Source: Opitutia bacterium (lineage in GTDB: Bacteria > Verrucomicrobiota > Verrucomicrobiia > Opitutales > Seribacteraceae). Taken from it: a stretch of 64,000 bases of DNA. The translations under genes and the position numbers were made by a program. The notes beneath the pieces were generated by a model. It searched no databases. It worked only from the letters and a program-made list of their open reading frames with translations, and was not told the DNA's origin. Shown one piece after another: positions 49,729 through 59,508 of this stretch. The first letter of the stretch is position 1. Every line of letters begins with the position of its first letter. The stretch is taken from NCBI GenBank assembly GCA_002722545.1, contig PBMI01000067.1:21302-85301 (forward strand), in the 5' to 3' direction.

Positions 49729-52686
49729 ATGTCTTTTAAAAACATTGGCTGTTTCAGGTTTATTTTCATCCTTTTATCTGCTGGTTTGCTGGCTATTCAT
49801 GCCGAGGCAAGGAAAGTCAAATTAGGGGTCAAGCCGGGGTTACATTTCGAACCGAAAGTCCTTCATTTTCTACCTGGGGAAGACATTGAGCTGACTTTTG
49901 AAAACTCCGACATGATGTTGCACAATTTCGTACTCGTTAAACCGGGCATGCGGTTAGGGATAGTTGAGGCTGCCAACGCTTTGGGGGCCAAGGGTCCTGA
50001 GCTTAACTATATCCCTGTCTCCGATAACGTTCTAGCCTCCACGCCGGTGGTCATGCCAAAAAAGAAAGCTACCGTCCGCATCAAAGCGCCGCTGAAGGAA
50101 GGAAAATACCCGTATGTATGCACCTTTCCCGGTCATGGATTTCTGATGCACGGTACCCTCTTCGTTGCTAAAACCGAACCGAAGGAATTAACCGCCGCTC
50201 CCATAAAGAAACAGGGCTCCCCAGTGAGTGTTCCCGAAGATCTCCAGTCAACGCTGTTCTCCCCCAACACCGTGACCCCTTGCGTGGCTTGTATTGGTGT
50301 GGCCCCCACAGGGGAGGTTTTTGCGGGGATTGATCAAATCGGTTCGCTTGGCAAGGGAGGAGGGAAGGGCAGAATTATCCGTTTGGTTGATGAGGATCAC
50401 GACGGGATTTCCGATATTCGTACCGAGTATGCACTTATTGATAACCCTCGTGGCCTTATTCCGGTTGGAGACAAACTCTATGTCCTTCACACCAAATGGG
50501 GAGAAGGAACCAAATTCGAGGGGATGTTTCTATCGGTGCTTGAAGATAAGAATAGAGATGGGTTAGCAGACGGACCCCCTAAGCATCTGATTAAGGAGAT
50601 CAGCACCCGCAAGTTTAATCAGGCACGTGGAGTCGATCATACGACCAATGGAATACGCATGGGGATCGACGGTTGGATTTACATCGCAATTGGGGACTTT
50701 GGTTTTGTCGATGCAACAGGGACGGACGGAAGAAAACTAACCATGTTCGGAGGAGGAATCATACGGGTGAGACCCGACGGAACGGAGTTGGAAACCTATG
50801 CCAATGGCTTGCGTAATATCTACGACGTCGCGATCGATCCCTTCATGAACGTATTTACCCGTGGAAACACAAACGACGGGGGGGGATGGAACATGCGCTT
50901 CATCCACGAAATCCAAACCGGTGAATACGGTTACCCAAAGCTTTTCAAGCGCTACACCAGCGAAATTATTCCCGCCCTCGTGGACGTTGGAGGTGGATCG
51001 GGGACTGGGGCCATGTTCTTTGAGGAACCGGGATGGCCGGCAAAGTACAACGACGTTCCGATGATGTGTGATTGGGGGCGGGGTCAATTGTTCATCCACC
51101 GGATTACACCAGACGGTGCAAGTTTCACACAGGAGCAGGAGAACTTTATTAAGTGCGGAAGGATCACGGACGTTGATTGTGATGGTTCAGGGCGGCTTTT
51201 CATTGGAAGCTGGAGCAATTCAGGCTTCAAGGGAGGAACGGGGGGATATGTAGCCCGGATCGTTCCCAAAGGTTGGAAGTACAAAGCTTTTCCCGATTTG
51301 CAAAAGCGTAATGCAGTCGACTTGGCCAACCTGCTTACCACCCCAAGCGCCAAGACCAGGTTACATGCCCAACAGGAAATCCTGCGTCGCGGTGGGACGG
51401 GCAAGGAGGTTTTGGCAGTGGCCGTCGACAAAAGACAAACCCCCAGATCCCGAGTGGCCGCCATCTTCACTTTGAAACAATTACTCGGAACAAAATCTCA
51501 CAAGGATCTCTTGAAACTGATCGACGACCCCGCTGTAGCCGAGCATGCACTGCGGGCTCTGGCCGATCGCAAGACGCAACTGGCAGGCCTTCCGCAAGCC
51601 CCCTTTGCTCAGGCTCTCCAAAATAAACATCCGCGGATTCAAGTGGCCGCTGCAGTTGCACTCGGGCGGCTTGGAGACAAGTCCGCAGCAAAGGCATTGC
51701 TTGGCGTTTCCAACCCCCCCATGACCGACCCTTTGCCTGGTTTCCAACCCACTCCCCAAGAAAAGACTTCGGGTAGCTCCTCTCAGCAAAGCCCGGTCAT
51801 CGAAAAAGCTTCAGTTCACGAATTTGACATCGACATATCGGGATGGAAGGAACTTTACCTGACCCTCGGAGACGGGGGAAATGGAACGGGGAGCGATCAT
51901 GGAGCTTGGTTTGATCCGATCCTGATCAAGAAAGACGGATCGACCATTAAACTGACCGATCTCAAGTGGTCCAAGGCCACACAGGGTTGGGGTAAGACTC
52001 GAATCGGATTCAGTGCAACCGGGGCCAAGCTTGCCCGCAAGGATGGCAAGCTCATGCATGCCGGTATCGGTACGCACTCGATTGGTTTCATAAACTACAA
52101 GAAGCTCCCGCGAGATATCATTCGCTTCAAGTGCACAGCAGGGCTTGCCAGCACGGACCACGGCGGGAAAGTACGCTTTTACGTGAGCGATAAGCCAGTC
52201 AAAAAATTTGCCGGCGGAGGAAAGACTCAAATCGCAGAAGGCCCTCACGCCACTCCGAACTCCGCTTCCATTCTTCCTCACATTGCTCGTCAAGCTCTGG
52301 TTGCTCTTGAGGCCGGTTCTGCCTGTGTGGATGCAATCGGCACCCCCAACCAGAGTGGTGCTCTCATGGCCCTGCGCTACATGCACAAACCGGAAGCCGT
52401 GGATGCACTCATCAAGCGATTCGAGGACACCCTTGAATCCGAAACCAAGCAGCGCATCGCACGAAGCCTCGTGAGGCTGGTCAACAAGGAGAAACCCTAC
52501 AAAGGGGATACCTGGTGGAGCACCCGTCCGGATACTCGTGGCCCTTATTACTATCCGACTCCATGGGAAAAAACTGATGCCATAAAACAAGCCCTTGAGA
52601 AGGCTGCCAAGACGGGCGATGCCAGCACCCGTTTTGTCATTACCGAATTAGCTAAGAAGGACCGGGCCGAGATTCCTGGTTTATGA
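49729..52686 (+). CDS. Multidomain protein: N-terminal blue-copper domain, PVC-type beta-propeller dehydrogenase, HEAT region, NPCBM-like domain
   Basis: Signal peptide; MLHNFVLVKPGM...YPYVCTFPGHGFLMHGTLFV copper-site pattern; GRIIRLVDEDHDGISDIRTEYALIDNPRGL propeller; HEFDIDISGWKELYLTLGDGGNGTGSDHGAWFDPILIKKDG...HAGIGTHSIGFINYKKLP NPCBM-like. Confidence 0.88.
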   Translation: MSFKNIGCFRFIFILLSAGLLAIHAEARKVKLGVKPGLHFEPKVLHFLPGEDIELTFENSDMMLHNFVLVKPGMRLGIVEAANALGAKGPELNYIPVSDNVLASTPVVMPKKKATVRIKAPLKEGKYPYVCTFPGHGFLMHGTLFVAKTEPKELTAAPIKKQGSPVSVPEDLQSTLFSPNTVTPCVACIGVAPTGEVFAGIDQIGSLGKGGGKGRIIRLVDEDHDGISDIRTEYALIDNPRGLIPVGDKLYVLHTKWGEGTKFEGMFLSVLEDKNRDGLADGPPKHLIKEISTRKFNQARGVDHTTNGIRMGIDGWIYIAIGDFGFVDATGTDGRKLTMFGGGIIRVRPDGTELETYANGLRNIYDVAIDPFMNVFTRGNTNDGGGWNMRFIHEIQTGEYGYPKLFKRYTSEIIPALVDVGGGSGTGAMFFEEPGWPAKYNDVPMMCDWGRGQLFIHRITPDGASFTQEQENFIKCGRITDVDCDGSGRLFIGSWSNSGFKGGTGGYVARIVPKGWKYKAFPDLQKRNAVDLANLLTTPSAKTRLHAQQEILRRGGTGKEVLAVAVDKRQTPRSRVAAIFTLKQLLGTKSHKDLLKLIDDPAVAEHALRALADRKTQLAGLPQAPFAQALQNKHPRIQVAAAVALGRLGDKSAAKALLGVSNPPMTDPLPGFQPTPQEKTSGSSSQQSPVIEKASVHEFDIDISGWKELYLTLGDGGNGTGSDHGAWFDPILIKKDGSTIKLTDLKWSKATQGWGKTRIGFSATGAKLARKDGKLMHAGIGTHSIGFINYKKLPRDIIRFKCTAGLASTDHGGKVRFYVSDKPVKKFAGGGKTQIAEGPHATPNSASILPHIARQALVALEAGSACVDAIGTPNQSGALMALRYMHKPEAVDALIKRFEDTLESETKQRIARSLVRLVNKEKPYKGDTWWSTRPDTRGPYYYPTPWEKTDAIKQALEKAAKTGDASTRFVITELAKKDRAEIPGL

Positions 52687-52775
52687 CCACCCGGTTATAA
52701 AGATAAGATCGCACAAAGCGTTAAGCTCGCAGAAGATTTTTCCCAGTCCGAAAAAAACAGGAACCATCTTTATTT

Positions 52776-54152
52776 ATGTGCCGATATTTTGTTTTAGTTG
52801 CAGCTGGGATTTTCTTTCAAATGGGAGTTCATTCCATGGCTGCAAGCCAACCCAATGTGGTCCTATTGCTGGCTGATGATTTAGGGTACGTGGATGTGGG
52901 CTGTTACGGTGGTCCCGTTAAAACTCCGGCGATTGATCAGTTGGCTAAGGACGGCGTTCGATTTACTGATTTTTATTCGGGTTGCGCCGTCTGTTCTCCT
53001 TCGAGAGCGACCCTTTTGACAGGAAGGCATCATATAAGAACGGGTGTGTACAGTTGGATTCATGACGAAGGTCAAAACTCTCACTTGCTTCTTCGGGAGC
53101 GAACGATTGCGGAAATTTTAAAGGATCGAGGGTATTCCACTGCCCACATTGGAAAATGGCATTTGGGATTACCGACAAAGAACCGGCCCAAGCCTACCCC
53201 CAGTCACCATGGATTTGATTACTGGTTTACCACCTGGAATAATGCATCTCCCAGTCATAAGAATCCGAATAATTTTATTCGAAACGGACAGGCGGTCGGA
53301 CCTTTGGAGGGTTACTCCTGTCAGTTGGTGGCGGCTGAAGCTATTGATTGGTTGGATAATCACCGACATCCCAAGGCTCCTTTCTTTTTGAATCTTTGGT
53401 TCCATGAACCGCATGCGCCGATTGCCGCACCAGATCAGATTGTTTCCACTTATGGGGAATTAAAAGACAGGGCAGCTATTTACTCCGGTACGATTGACAA
53501 TACCGATCGGGCGATCAGTCGGGTAGTCGAAAAATTAAATCAAATGGGAGTTAGAGAAGATACCCTTATTATTTATGCATCGGATAATGGCAGCTACCGG
53601 GACGATCGTGTCGGAAATTTAAGGGGAAAGAAGGGATCAAATTGGAATGGAGGAATTCGGGTACCGGGTATCTTTTCCTGGCCCGGGGTTATAAGAAAAA
53701 ATAGCGCAGTTAAAAATCCAGCAGGGCTGGTTGATGTTTTACCCACCTTGTGTGGATTGCTTAATTTGGAAGTGCCCCGAGACAGAGTCATTGACGGATC
53801 CGATTTATCCCCCTTGCTAAGAGGTGCACCTGACAAATTCAAGCGTCATCAACCAATGTTCTGGCATCTGCAAAAGTCCCGTCCAATTGTGGCGATGAGA
53901 GACGGAGATTTCTCATTGGTGGCCAACCCGGACTATGAAATACCAACCTCAAATATGTTTCAGGAACGCTGGATACCAAGGGTAAAGAATGGAGGGTACA
54001 AGGATTTTCAACTATTTGATCTGGCAAAAGATCCGGGTCAGACACAAAACATTGCCTCCGAATATCCTGAATTACTGAAAAAGTTGAAAGCTAAGTTATT
54101 AGAAATTAATCAAAGTGTAATGGCGGACGGAACGGATTGGCATCTCCAGTAG
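52776..54152 (+). CDS. Sulfatase
   Basis: NVVLLLADDLGYVDVGCYGGPVKTPAIDQLAKDG; CSPSRATLLTGRHHIRTG; GKWHLGLP; IIYASDNGS. Confidence 0.94.
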   Translation: MCRYFVLVAAGIFFQMGVHSMAASQPNVVLLLADDLGYVDVGCYGGPVKTPAIDQLAKDGVRFTDFYSGCAVCSPSRATLLTGRHHIRTGVYSWIHDEGQNSHLLLRERTIAEILKDRGYSTAHIGKWHLGLPTKNRPKPTPSHHGFDYWFTTWNNASPSHKNPNNFIRNGQAVGPLEGYSCQLVAAEAIDWLDNHRHPKAPFFLNLWFHEPHAPIAAPDQIVSTYGELKDRAAIYSGTIDNTDRAISRVVEKLNQMGVREDTLIIYASDNGSYRDDRVGNLRGKKGSNWNGGIRVPGIFSWPGVIRKNSAVKNPAGLVDVLPTLCGLLNLEVPRDRVIDGSDLSPLLRGAPDKFKRHQPMFWHLQKSRPIVAMRDGDFSLVANPDYEIPTSNMFQERWIPRVKNGGYKDFQLFDLAKDPGQTQNIASEYPELLKKLKAKLLEINQSVMADGTDWHLQ

Positions 54153-54160
54153 TTTAACAA

Positions 54161-55243
54161 ATGAAGCTTGGATTGGTAATTGTTTCCTTAGGGATTTTTA
54201 TTGGATCAAATTCATTTGCCAAGGAAACAAAATCTTGGACCTTCGTCAGTATTCCCGACTTTCTAAACTTCGACATCGAGTACCCCCAGAAAGGGTGGGA
54301 GGACTCCCTAGGGTTCATCGTCGGTTCCATGAAAAGGGAAGGCCCGGCCTTCGCAATGGTCGCGGGCGATTTGGTGATGGGGCACTGGGGAACGAAGAGG
54401 GAGGAAATCAACAAGTGGGCAGACAAGTATTATCCCGGTTGGGTTCAGCGCTTCAAGGATCACAACCTCAAGGTCTACGCCGCCCTCGGTGACCACGAGA
54501 TCCGGGATAACCCATGGCGGGGAGACGCCGCGAATGCGGTTCCCTTTTACAAGGATGCTTTTCGTCGACACCTCAAGATGCCCCTCAACGGCCCGGACCA
54601 CATGAAAGGGACCGCTTTTTATTGGGTCCACAAAAATGCCCTTTTCGTGTCGGTAGATGTTTTCGAGAAAGGCAAGAGCAACCAAGGCGAGATTGCAGCC
54701 GGGGTGACCGGCAAGCAACTCGATTGGTTCGAACAGGTACTTAGCAAGCACGGGCCCATGGTGGACCATATCGTGGTTATGGGGCACACGCCCGTTCTTC
54801 GTCCCGTCCGGACTTATAGTTCGTCAGGCATGTTGACCGTCAAGGGACGCGACTCTGACTTCTGGAAGGCCATGGCGAAGCATGGAGTCGACCTTTACCT
54901 TTGCGGTGAAGCGCATGCCGTGACTTGCACCCAACGCGACGGTATCCAGCAAATCGCCCACGGGGGCCTGATCGGCCGGACCACCAAGCCCAACTACCTG
55001 CTTGTGACCGTGCATAAGGACAAGCTCGAGCTCAACCTCAAGGAGATCGACCTGATCAACGGCAAAGGACGCCTCTGGCAAAAGGACAAGAGCAAGGGGC
55101 CATGGGACACCATCACCATCACCACGGAACGCAAAAAACGGGGGTTCACCTCGATCGGCAAGGTCACCATAATAAAGCAAAAAGTCCTCCAAAAATTCGA
55201 ATCCGCAACCGGCTTCTTTATTGAGACAAACAAGCCTAGGTAG
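54161..55243 (+). CDS. Secreted metallophosphoesterase (calcineurin-like)
   Basis: AFAMVAGDLVMG, YAALGDHEIRD, HIVVMGHTPVL, LYLCGEAHAVT: metal-ligand motif order of calcineurin-like phosphoesterases. Confidence 0.82.
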   Translation: MKLGLVIVSLGIFIGSNSFAKETKSWTFVSIPDFLNFDIEYPQKGWEDSLGFIVGSMKREGPAFAMVAGDLVMGHWGTKREEINKWADKYYPGWVQRFKDHNLKVYAALGDHEIRDNPWRGDAANAVPFYKDAFRRHLKMPLNGPDHMKGTAFYWVHKNALFVSVDVFEKGKSNQGEIAAGVTGKQLDWFEQVLSKHGPMVDHIVVMGHTPVLRPVRTYSSSGMLTVKGRDSDFWKAMAKHGVDLYLCGEAHAVTCTQRDGIQQIAHGGLIGRTTKPNYLLVTVHKDKLELNLKEIDLINGKGRLWQKDKSKGPWDTITITTERKKRGFTSIGKVTIIKQKVLQKFESATGFFIETNKPR

Positions 55244-55415
55244 TGCTTGTAAGCCTTGCAAGTGGATCCCTCTTGTTTAAGTAATAAGCTTTGCAGTTTC
55301 TTCACCACGGATCGAGAGGAAGCCTAGATGGAAAACATTCTAATCAATAAGACTTTTGCGGACGGGGCCACCAAAGAGGGCAATGCCGGTCGCTCTTTTC
55401 ATTCACAAAAATAAC

Positions 55416-56852
55416 ATGAAAAAAAAATATGCCTGCCTGCTAATTGGAATCCTTTCACTTGCCACATCCATCCTTTCGGCAAAGAAGCCCAACGTTTTGT
55501 TTCTGATGTCCGACGATCTCAATACGGCATTGAGTGGATTTGGGCATCCGCAATGCAAAACCCCTGAATTGGACAAACTGGCCGAGCGGGGCATGCGCTT
55601 CGAGAACATGCATTGCCAGTATCCAGTTTGTGGCTCGTCTCGGGCCTCGCTGATGTCCGGGCTCTATCCCTACACCAATGGGACGCTGGGCAACGCCGGC
55701 ACTCTGCGTGGCAACATGCCGGACGTCGTGACGATGTCTCAGTTGTTTAGAAAAAACGGCTACCGTGTCGGGCGTGTGAGCAAGATCTATCACATGGGCA
55801 TCCCTCCGGAAATCTTAGCGGGAACCGCAACCCGCGACGATCCGCATTCATGGGATGAGGTGGTCAACATCAAGGCGCCCGAACAAAATGCCCCTGGTGA
55901 AAAGACGAACTGGTCACCCAAAAACAAGAGCTCGCAATCCTTTACGGGCGTAGTGGCCGAAGGCGATGATTTGGCCCACGCCGACGGGATGGCGGCAAGC
56001 CACGCCATCGACTTCCTCAAGCGCCACAAGGACAAGCCCTTTTTTCTCGCCTGCGGCTTTGTACGACCTCACGTACCTTTGGTTGCCCCGGCAAAATATT
56101 TTGACCGCTATGAACGCGACGCGATGATCGCCCCCGCAGTGCCGGAGGGCGACTTGGAAGACGTGCCGGAGATCATTCGCAACTACAAGCGCAACAGCAC
56201 CTCCTACGGAATCACGCCCGAACTGCACAAGGGATTGCTCGAAGCCTACTACGCAAGCATTTCCTACATGGATGCGCAAGTCGGCCGAATCCTGGATGTC
56301 CTCGAGGAGTTGGGACTTGCGGAGAACACCATCGTCGTGTTCACGAGCGATCATGGCTACCTGCTGGGGGAGCATCACAAGTTCCAAAAACAGCACTTGT
56401 TCGAGGAATCCACCCGCGTCCCCTTCATCGTCAGTGTGCCATGGATGAACAAGCAAAACGGCAAGGCGACCAAGCATATTACCGAACTCCTGGACCTCTA
56501 TCCAACCCTTGCCGACCTGAGCGGATTGAAGTCACCGAAGAACCTGCATGGCTCGAGTTTGGTGCCGCTCCTTAAAAATCCTTCTACCGATGCCTGGACA
56601 AAAGATCTCGCCTTTACCATAAGCCGGAATGGTGGAGAATCGATCCGCACCCATAACTGGCGTTTTACGCATTGGGGCTTTGGCTCCGGGGGCATGGAAC
56701 TGTATGACCTAAGGAAGGATCCCGGCGAATTCACCAACCTCGCCAACGACCCCAAGTATAAGAAGCCGCTCAAAAAACTGAAGGCGCAACTGGAGTCCAA
56801 GCGAAAGGAGGCAGGTTACTCTGCCAAGCGGTTCAGCGGAAAGAAGAAGTGA
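55416..56852 (+). CDS. Sulfatase (iduronate-2-sulfatase-like)
   Basis: NVLFLMSDDLNTALSGFGHPQCKTPELDKLAERG; CGSSRASLMSGLYPYTNG; GFVRPHVPLVAP; VVFTSDHGYLLGEHHKFQKQHLFEESTRVPFIV. Start chosen at MKKKYACLLIG. Confidence 0.94.
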   Translation: MKKKYACLLIGILSLATSILSAKKPNVLFLMSDDLNTALSGFGHPQCKTPELDKLAERGMRFENMHCQYPVCGSSRASLMSGLYPYTNGTLGNAGTLRGNMPDVVTMSQLFRKNGYRVGRVSKIYHMGIPPEILAGTATRDDPHSWDEVVNIKAPEQNAPGEKTNWSPKNKSSQSFTGVVAEGDDLAHADGMAASHAIDFLKRHKDKPFFLACGFVRPHVPLVAPAKYFDRYERDAMIAPAVPEGDLEDVPEIIRNYKRNSTSYGITPELHKGLLEAYYASISYMDAQVGRILDVLEELGLAENTIVVFTSDHGYLLGEHHKFQKQHLFEESTRVPFIVSVPWMNKQNGKATKHITELLDLYPTLADLSGLKSPKNLHGSSLVPLLKNPSTDAWTKDLAFTISRNGGESIRTHNWRFTHWGFGSGGMELYDLRKDPGEFTNLANDPKYKKPLKKLKAQLESKRKEAGYSAKRFSGKKK

Positions 56853-57676
56853 AGACCAAGGCAATCCTTTTTCTTGCGTCCATCCTGATAACGGGAGGGC
56901 TTCAGGCCAAAGAACCCGTGAAGGTTCCTTCTTCGAAGAAGGATTTTCATCTGTTCCTCCTGATGGGCCAGTCAAACATGTCCGGAGGAGTGGGGTTGGC
57001 AGCCGGCGATACCAAGCCGGTTCCACAGGTGCTGAAAATGCGTTGGGTCAAAGAAGGGGAGGTGAGCAAGTGGGCACCCGGGGCCCATCCGCTTCACCCC
57101 AGACGGCCCAACAAGAAGGCGCGGTTCGGGCCCGGTCTGTCCTTCGCAGAGGCTTACCTGGCTAACAAGCCCGGTGTGACGGTCGGTTTGATTCCGATGG
57201 CCTGGGGAGGCCGAAGCATTGCACAACTAAGCAAAGGCTCGGAGATTTACTGCGATGCCATCCGTCATATGAAGGCGGCCATGCAAGTGGGGACTCTCAA
57301 GGGGGTGCTATGGCATCAAGGGGAATCGGACACCGTTGAGCAGACGAGGACCGATGCCTACGAGAACAGACTGCATCGCCTGATCGAAGACGTCCGCAAG
57401 GACTTGGGGAATCCGCAATTGCCCTTCATCGTGGGAAACTTGGCTGAGTTCTACGGCACCGGGAAAGATCACAAGGCGCCGGACCGAGTGGCCCGCATTA
57501 CCAAAATCAAGGAGATCCTCCGCCGCTTGCCCAAAAAGGTGCCGCATACCGGATTCGTCGAATCCACCGGTTGCAGTTCGGCTGCCCGGGCGAAGGTGCA
57601 TTTTGACCGCAAGTCGAGTTTGCTCATGGGCAAGCGATATGCCAAGGTTTATGACGATATGTTTGGTAAACCATGA
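56849..57676 (+). CDS. SASA-domain carbohydrate esterase (sialate O-acetylesterase/CE6-like)
   Basis: FHLFLLMGQSNMSGG; GVTVGLIPMAWGGRSI; GVLWHQGESDT. GTG start overlapping the upstream stop (GTGA). Confidence 0.86.
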   Translation: MKTKAILFLASILITGGLQAKEPVKVPSSKKDFHLFLLMGQSNMSGGVGLAAGDTKPVPQVLKMRWVKEGEVSKWAPGAHPLHPRRPNKKARFGPGLSFAEAYLANKPGVTVGLIPMAWGGRSIAQLSKGSEIYCDAIRHMKAAMQVGTLKGVLWHQGESDTVEQTRTDAYENRLHRLIEDVRKDLGNPQLPFIVGNLAEFYGTGKDHKAPDRVARITKIKEILRRLPKKVPHTGFVESTGCSSAARAKVHFDRKSSLLMGKRYAKVYDDMFGKP

Positions 57677-59460
57677 AATTTTTTTTAGTTTTAATTCTCT
57701 TTTTCACTACCCTTTTCGGCAAGGCTTCGTCCCCTCCGAACATTGTGTGGATCGTAATCGAGGATGCATCCCCGCATGTCGGATGCTATGGCGAAACCCT
57801 CATCGAGACACCGCATATCGACCGCATGGCACGGGAAGGCATTCGTTGCAAAAACGCTTTCGTTACCTCCCCGGTATGTTCGTCCAGTCGCTCGGCGATG
57901 GTCAGTGGTATGTACCAGACCACTCTCGGCGTACACAACCACCGTAGCCAGACCTCGTCCGGGAAAGGCGGGGGCAACGCGCCCTACTACGACAGCTACA
58001 AGGTCCCCAAATCGGTTAAGCTGATCCCCGAGCTCCTCCGTGATGCCGGCTACTATGTTACCAACAAGAGCAAGACGGATTACAATTTCATTCCGACGAG
58101 CAAGCTCTATCACGGAAGCGACTGGAAAAAGGCGCCTGTCGACCAACCCATCTTCGCCCAATTCCAACTCAGTGGAGGAAAGAACCGCAAAGCGAAAAGC
58201 CAGGCCGATCCAGACAAGGTGGTTCTGCCACCTTACTACCCGGATCACCCCGTCCTTCGCCAGGACTGGGGGAAGTATTTGGACTCCTGGGTCAAAACCG
58301 ATGAAGAGGTCGGACGGATTCTCGCCGATCTCGAGAAAGCGGGACGATTGGATTCGACCGCGGTCTTCCTTTGGACCGACCATGGTGTAAGCCACATGCG
58401 GGGTAAGCAGTTCCTCTACGAAGAAGGCATTCGAGTTCCCATGATCATACGGTTGCCGAAAAAGCACCGTGCCGGTACGGAGCGGGACGATCTAATCGAG
58501 CACATCGACGTCGCCGCTTGTTCCCTGCAGTTGGCCGGTGTCAGGATACCCAACTATGTTCAGGGACGCGATTTTCTAGCTGCTGACTACAAGCCCCGAA
58601 ATTTTGTTTTTGCGGCCCGTGACCGTTGTGACGAAACGGTCGATATCCTCCGATGCGTTCGTGATTCCCGCTACAAGTACGTCCGGAACTTCATGTCGCA
58701 TGTTCCCCACGCCCAACCCTGCCAGTACAAGGACGGCAAAAAAATCATTCAGGTTATACGCGGGTTGCACAGGGAAGGCAAGTTGAGCGAGGTACAGTCC
58801 CGCCCCTTCGCTTCTCGGCGGCCGCCGGAAGAATTCTACGACCTACAAAGCGACCCGCATGAACTGTTGAACTTGGTCACGGATCCCACGCACCGAGATC
58901 GCTTGGCCAACATGCGCAAGGTTCTCCACCAACGCATGACGGAGACGCGTGACATGGGCCTGATACCCGAGCCGATTCTGGAGGACGTCGGGCGTGAGGC
59001 GGGAAACAAATACCTCGCTTTTCTCGAAACCGACCGTGGCAAACAAACTCGGCGATTGATCGAGGTGATCACCGCCGGCGAAGCAAACAAGAGCGACAAG
59101 CTATTGCACTTTGCCAAATCTTCGGATCCATCGACCCGTTACTGGGCGGCCGTCTGGTTGGGGGTCAACAAAACGGCTACCAGCAAAGCCACCCTTTTGA
59201 AACTGACCACTGATCCCGTGGCCGCCGTTCGCGTCGCGGCGGCTCAGACCTTGTGCAAGTTAGGCGATATGGACTACTTGAAGCGATTGGTCGAGCATAT
59301 CAAGGATCCAAACTTGCTGGTCGGGATGTTCGCCCTGCGGGCCATCGAGGAACTCGGCGACGCGGGCAAAGTCCACCGCGAAGCGATTGCCACGGCCCAG
59401 AAGTCGAAATACGAATTCTCCCGACGCATCGCAAGGCGATTGACCACCAAGTGGCCTTGA
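57673..59460 (+). CDS. Sulfatase with C-terminal HEAT-like repeats
   Basis: NIVWIVIEDASPHVGCYGETLIETPHIDRMAREG; CSSSRSAMVSGMYQTTLG; VFLWTDHGVSHMRGKQFLYEEGIRVPMII; C-terminal TKATLLKLTTDPVAAVRVAAAQTLCKLGDMDYLKRLVEHIKDPNLLVGMFALRAIEELGD. Confidence 0.92.
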   Translation: MKFFLVLILFFTTLFGKASSPPNIVWIVIEDASPHVGCYGETLIETPHIDRMAREGIRCKNAFVTSPVCSSSRSAMVSGMYQTTLGVHNHRSQTSSGKGGGNAPYYDSYKVPKSVKLIPELLRDAGYYVTNKSKTDYNFIPTSKLYHGSDWKKAPVDQPIFAQFQLSGGKNRKAKSQADPDKVVLPPYYPDHPVLRQDWGKYLDSWVKTDEEVGRILADLEKAGRLDSTAVFLWTDHGVSHMRGKQFLYEEGIRVPMIIRLPKKHRAGTERDDLIEHIDVAACSLQLAGVRIPNYVQGRDFLAADYKPRNFVFAARDRCDETVDILRCVRDSRYKYVRNFMSHVPHAQPCQYKDGKKIIQVIRGLHREGKLSEVQSRPFASRRPPEEFYDLQSDPHELLNLVTDPTHRDRLANMRKVLHQRMTETRDMGLIPEPILEDVGREAGNKYLAFLETDRGKQTRRLIEVITAGEANKSDKLLHFAKSSDPSTRYWAAVWLGVNKTATSKATLLKLTTDPVAAVRVAAAQTLCKLGDMDYLKRLVEHIKDPNLLVGMFALRAIEELGDAGKVHREAIATAQKSKYEFSRRIARRLTTKWP

Positions 59461-59508
59461 GGTTAGGAACTAAACCTTCCTTTCCATATATAAATTACAG
59501 AACTTCTC

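Noticed and set aside
51811-52590. 259-aa ORF on the minus strand
   Set aside because: Antisense to the NPCBM-like portion of 49729-52686.
55249-55270. Short hairpin-like GCTTGTAAGCCTTGCAAGT as a terminator
   Set aside because: Only a weak short stem and no following T tract; not convincing.
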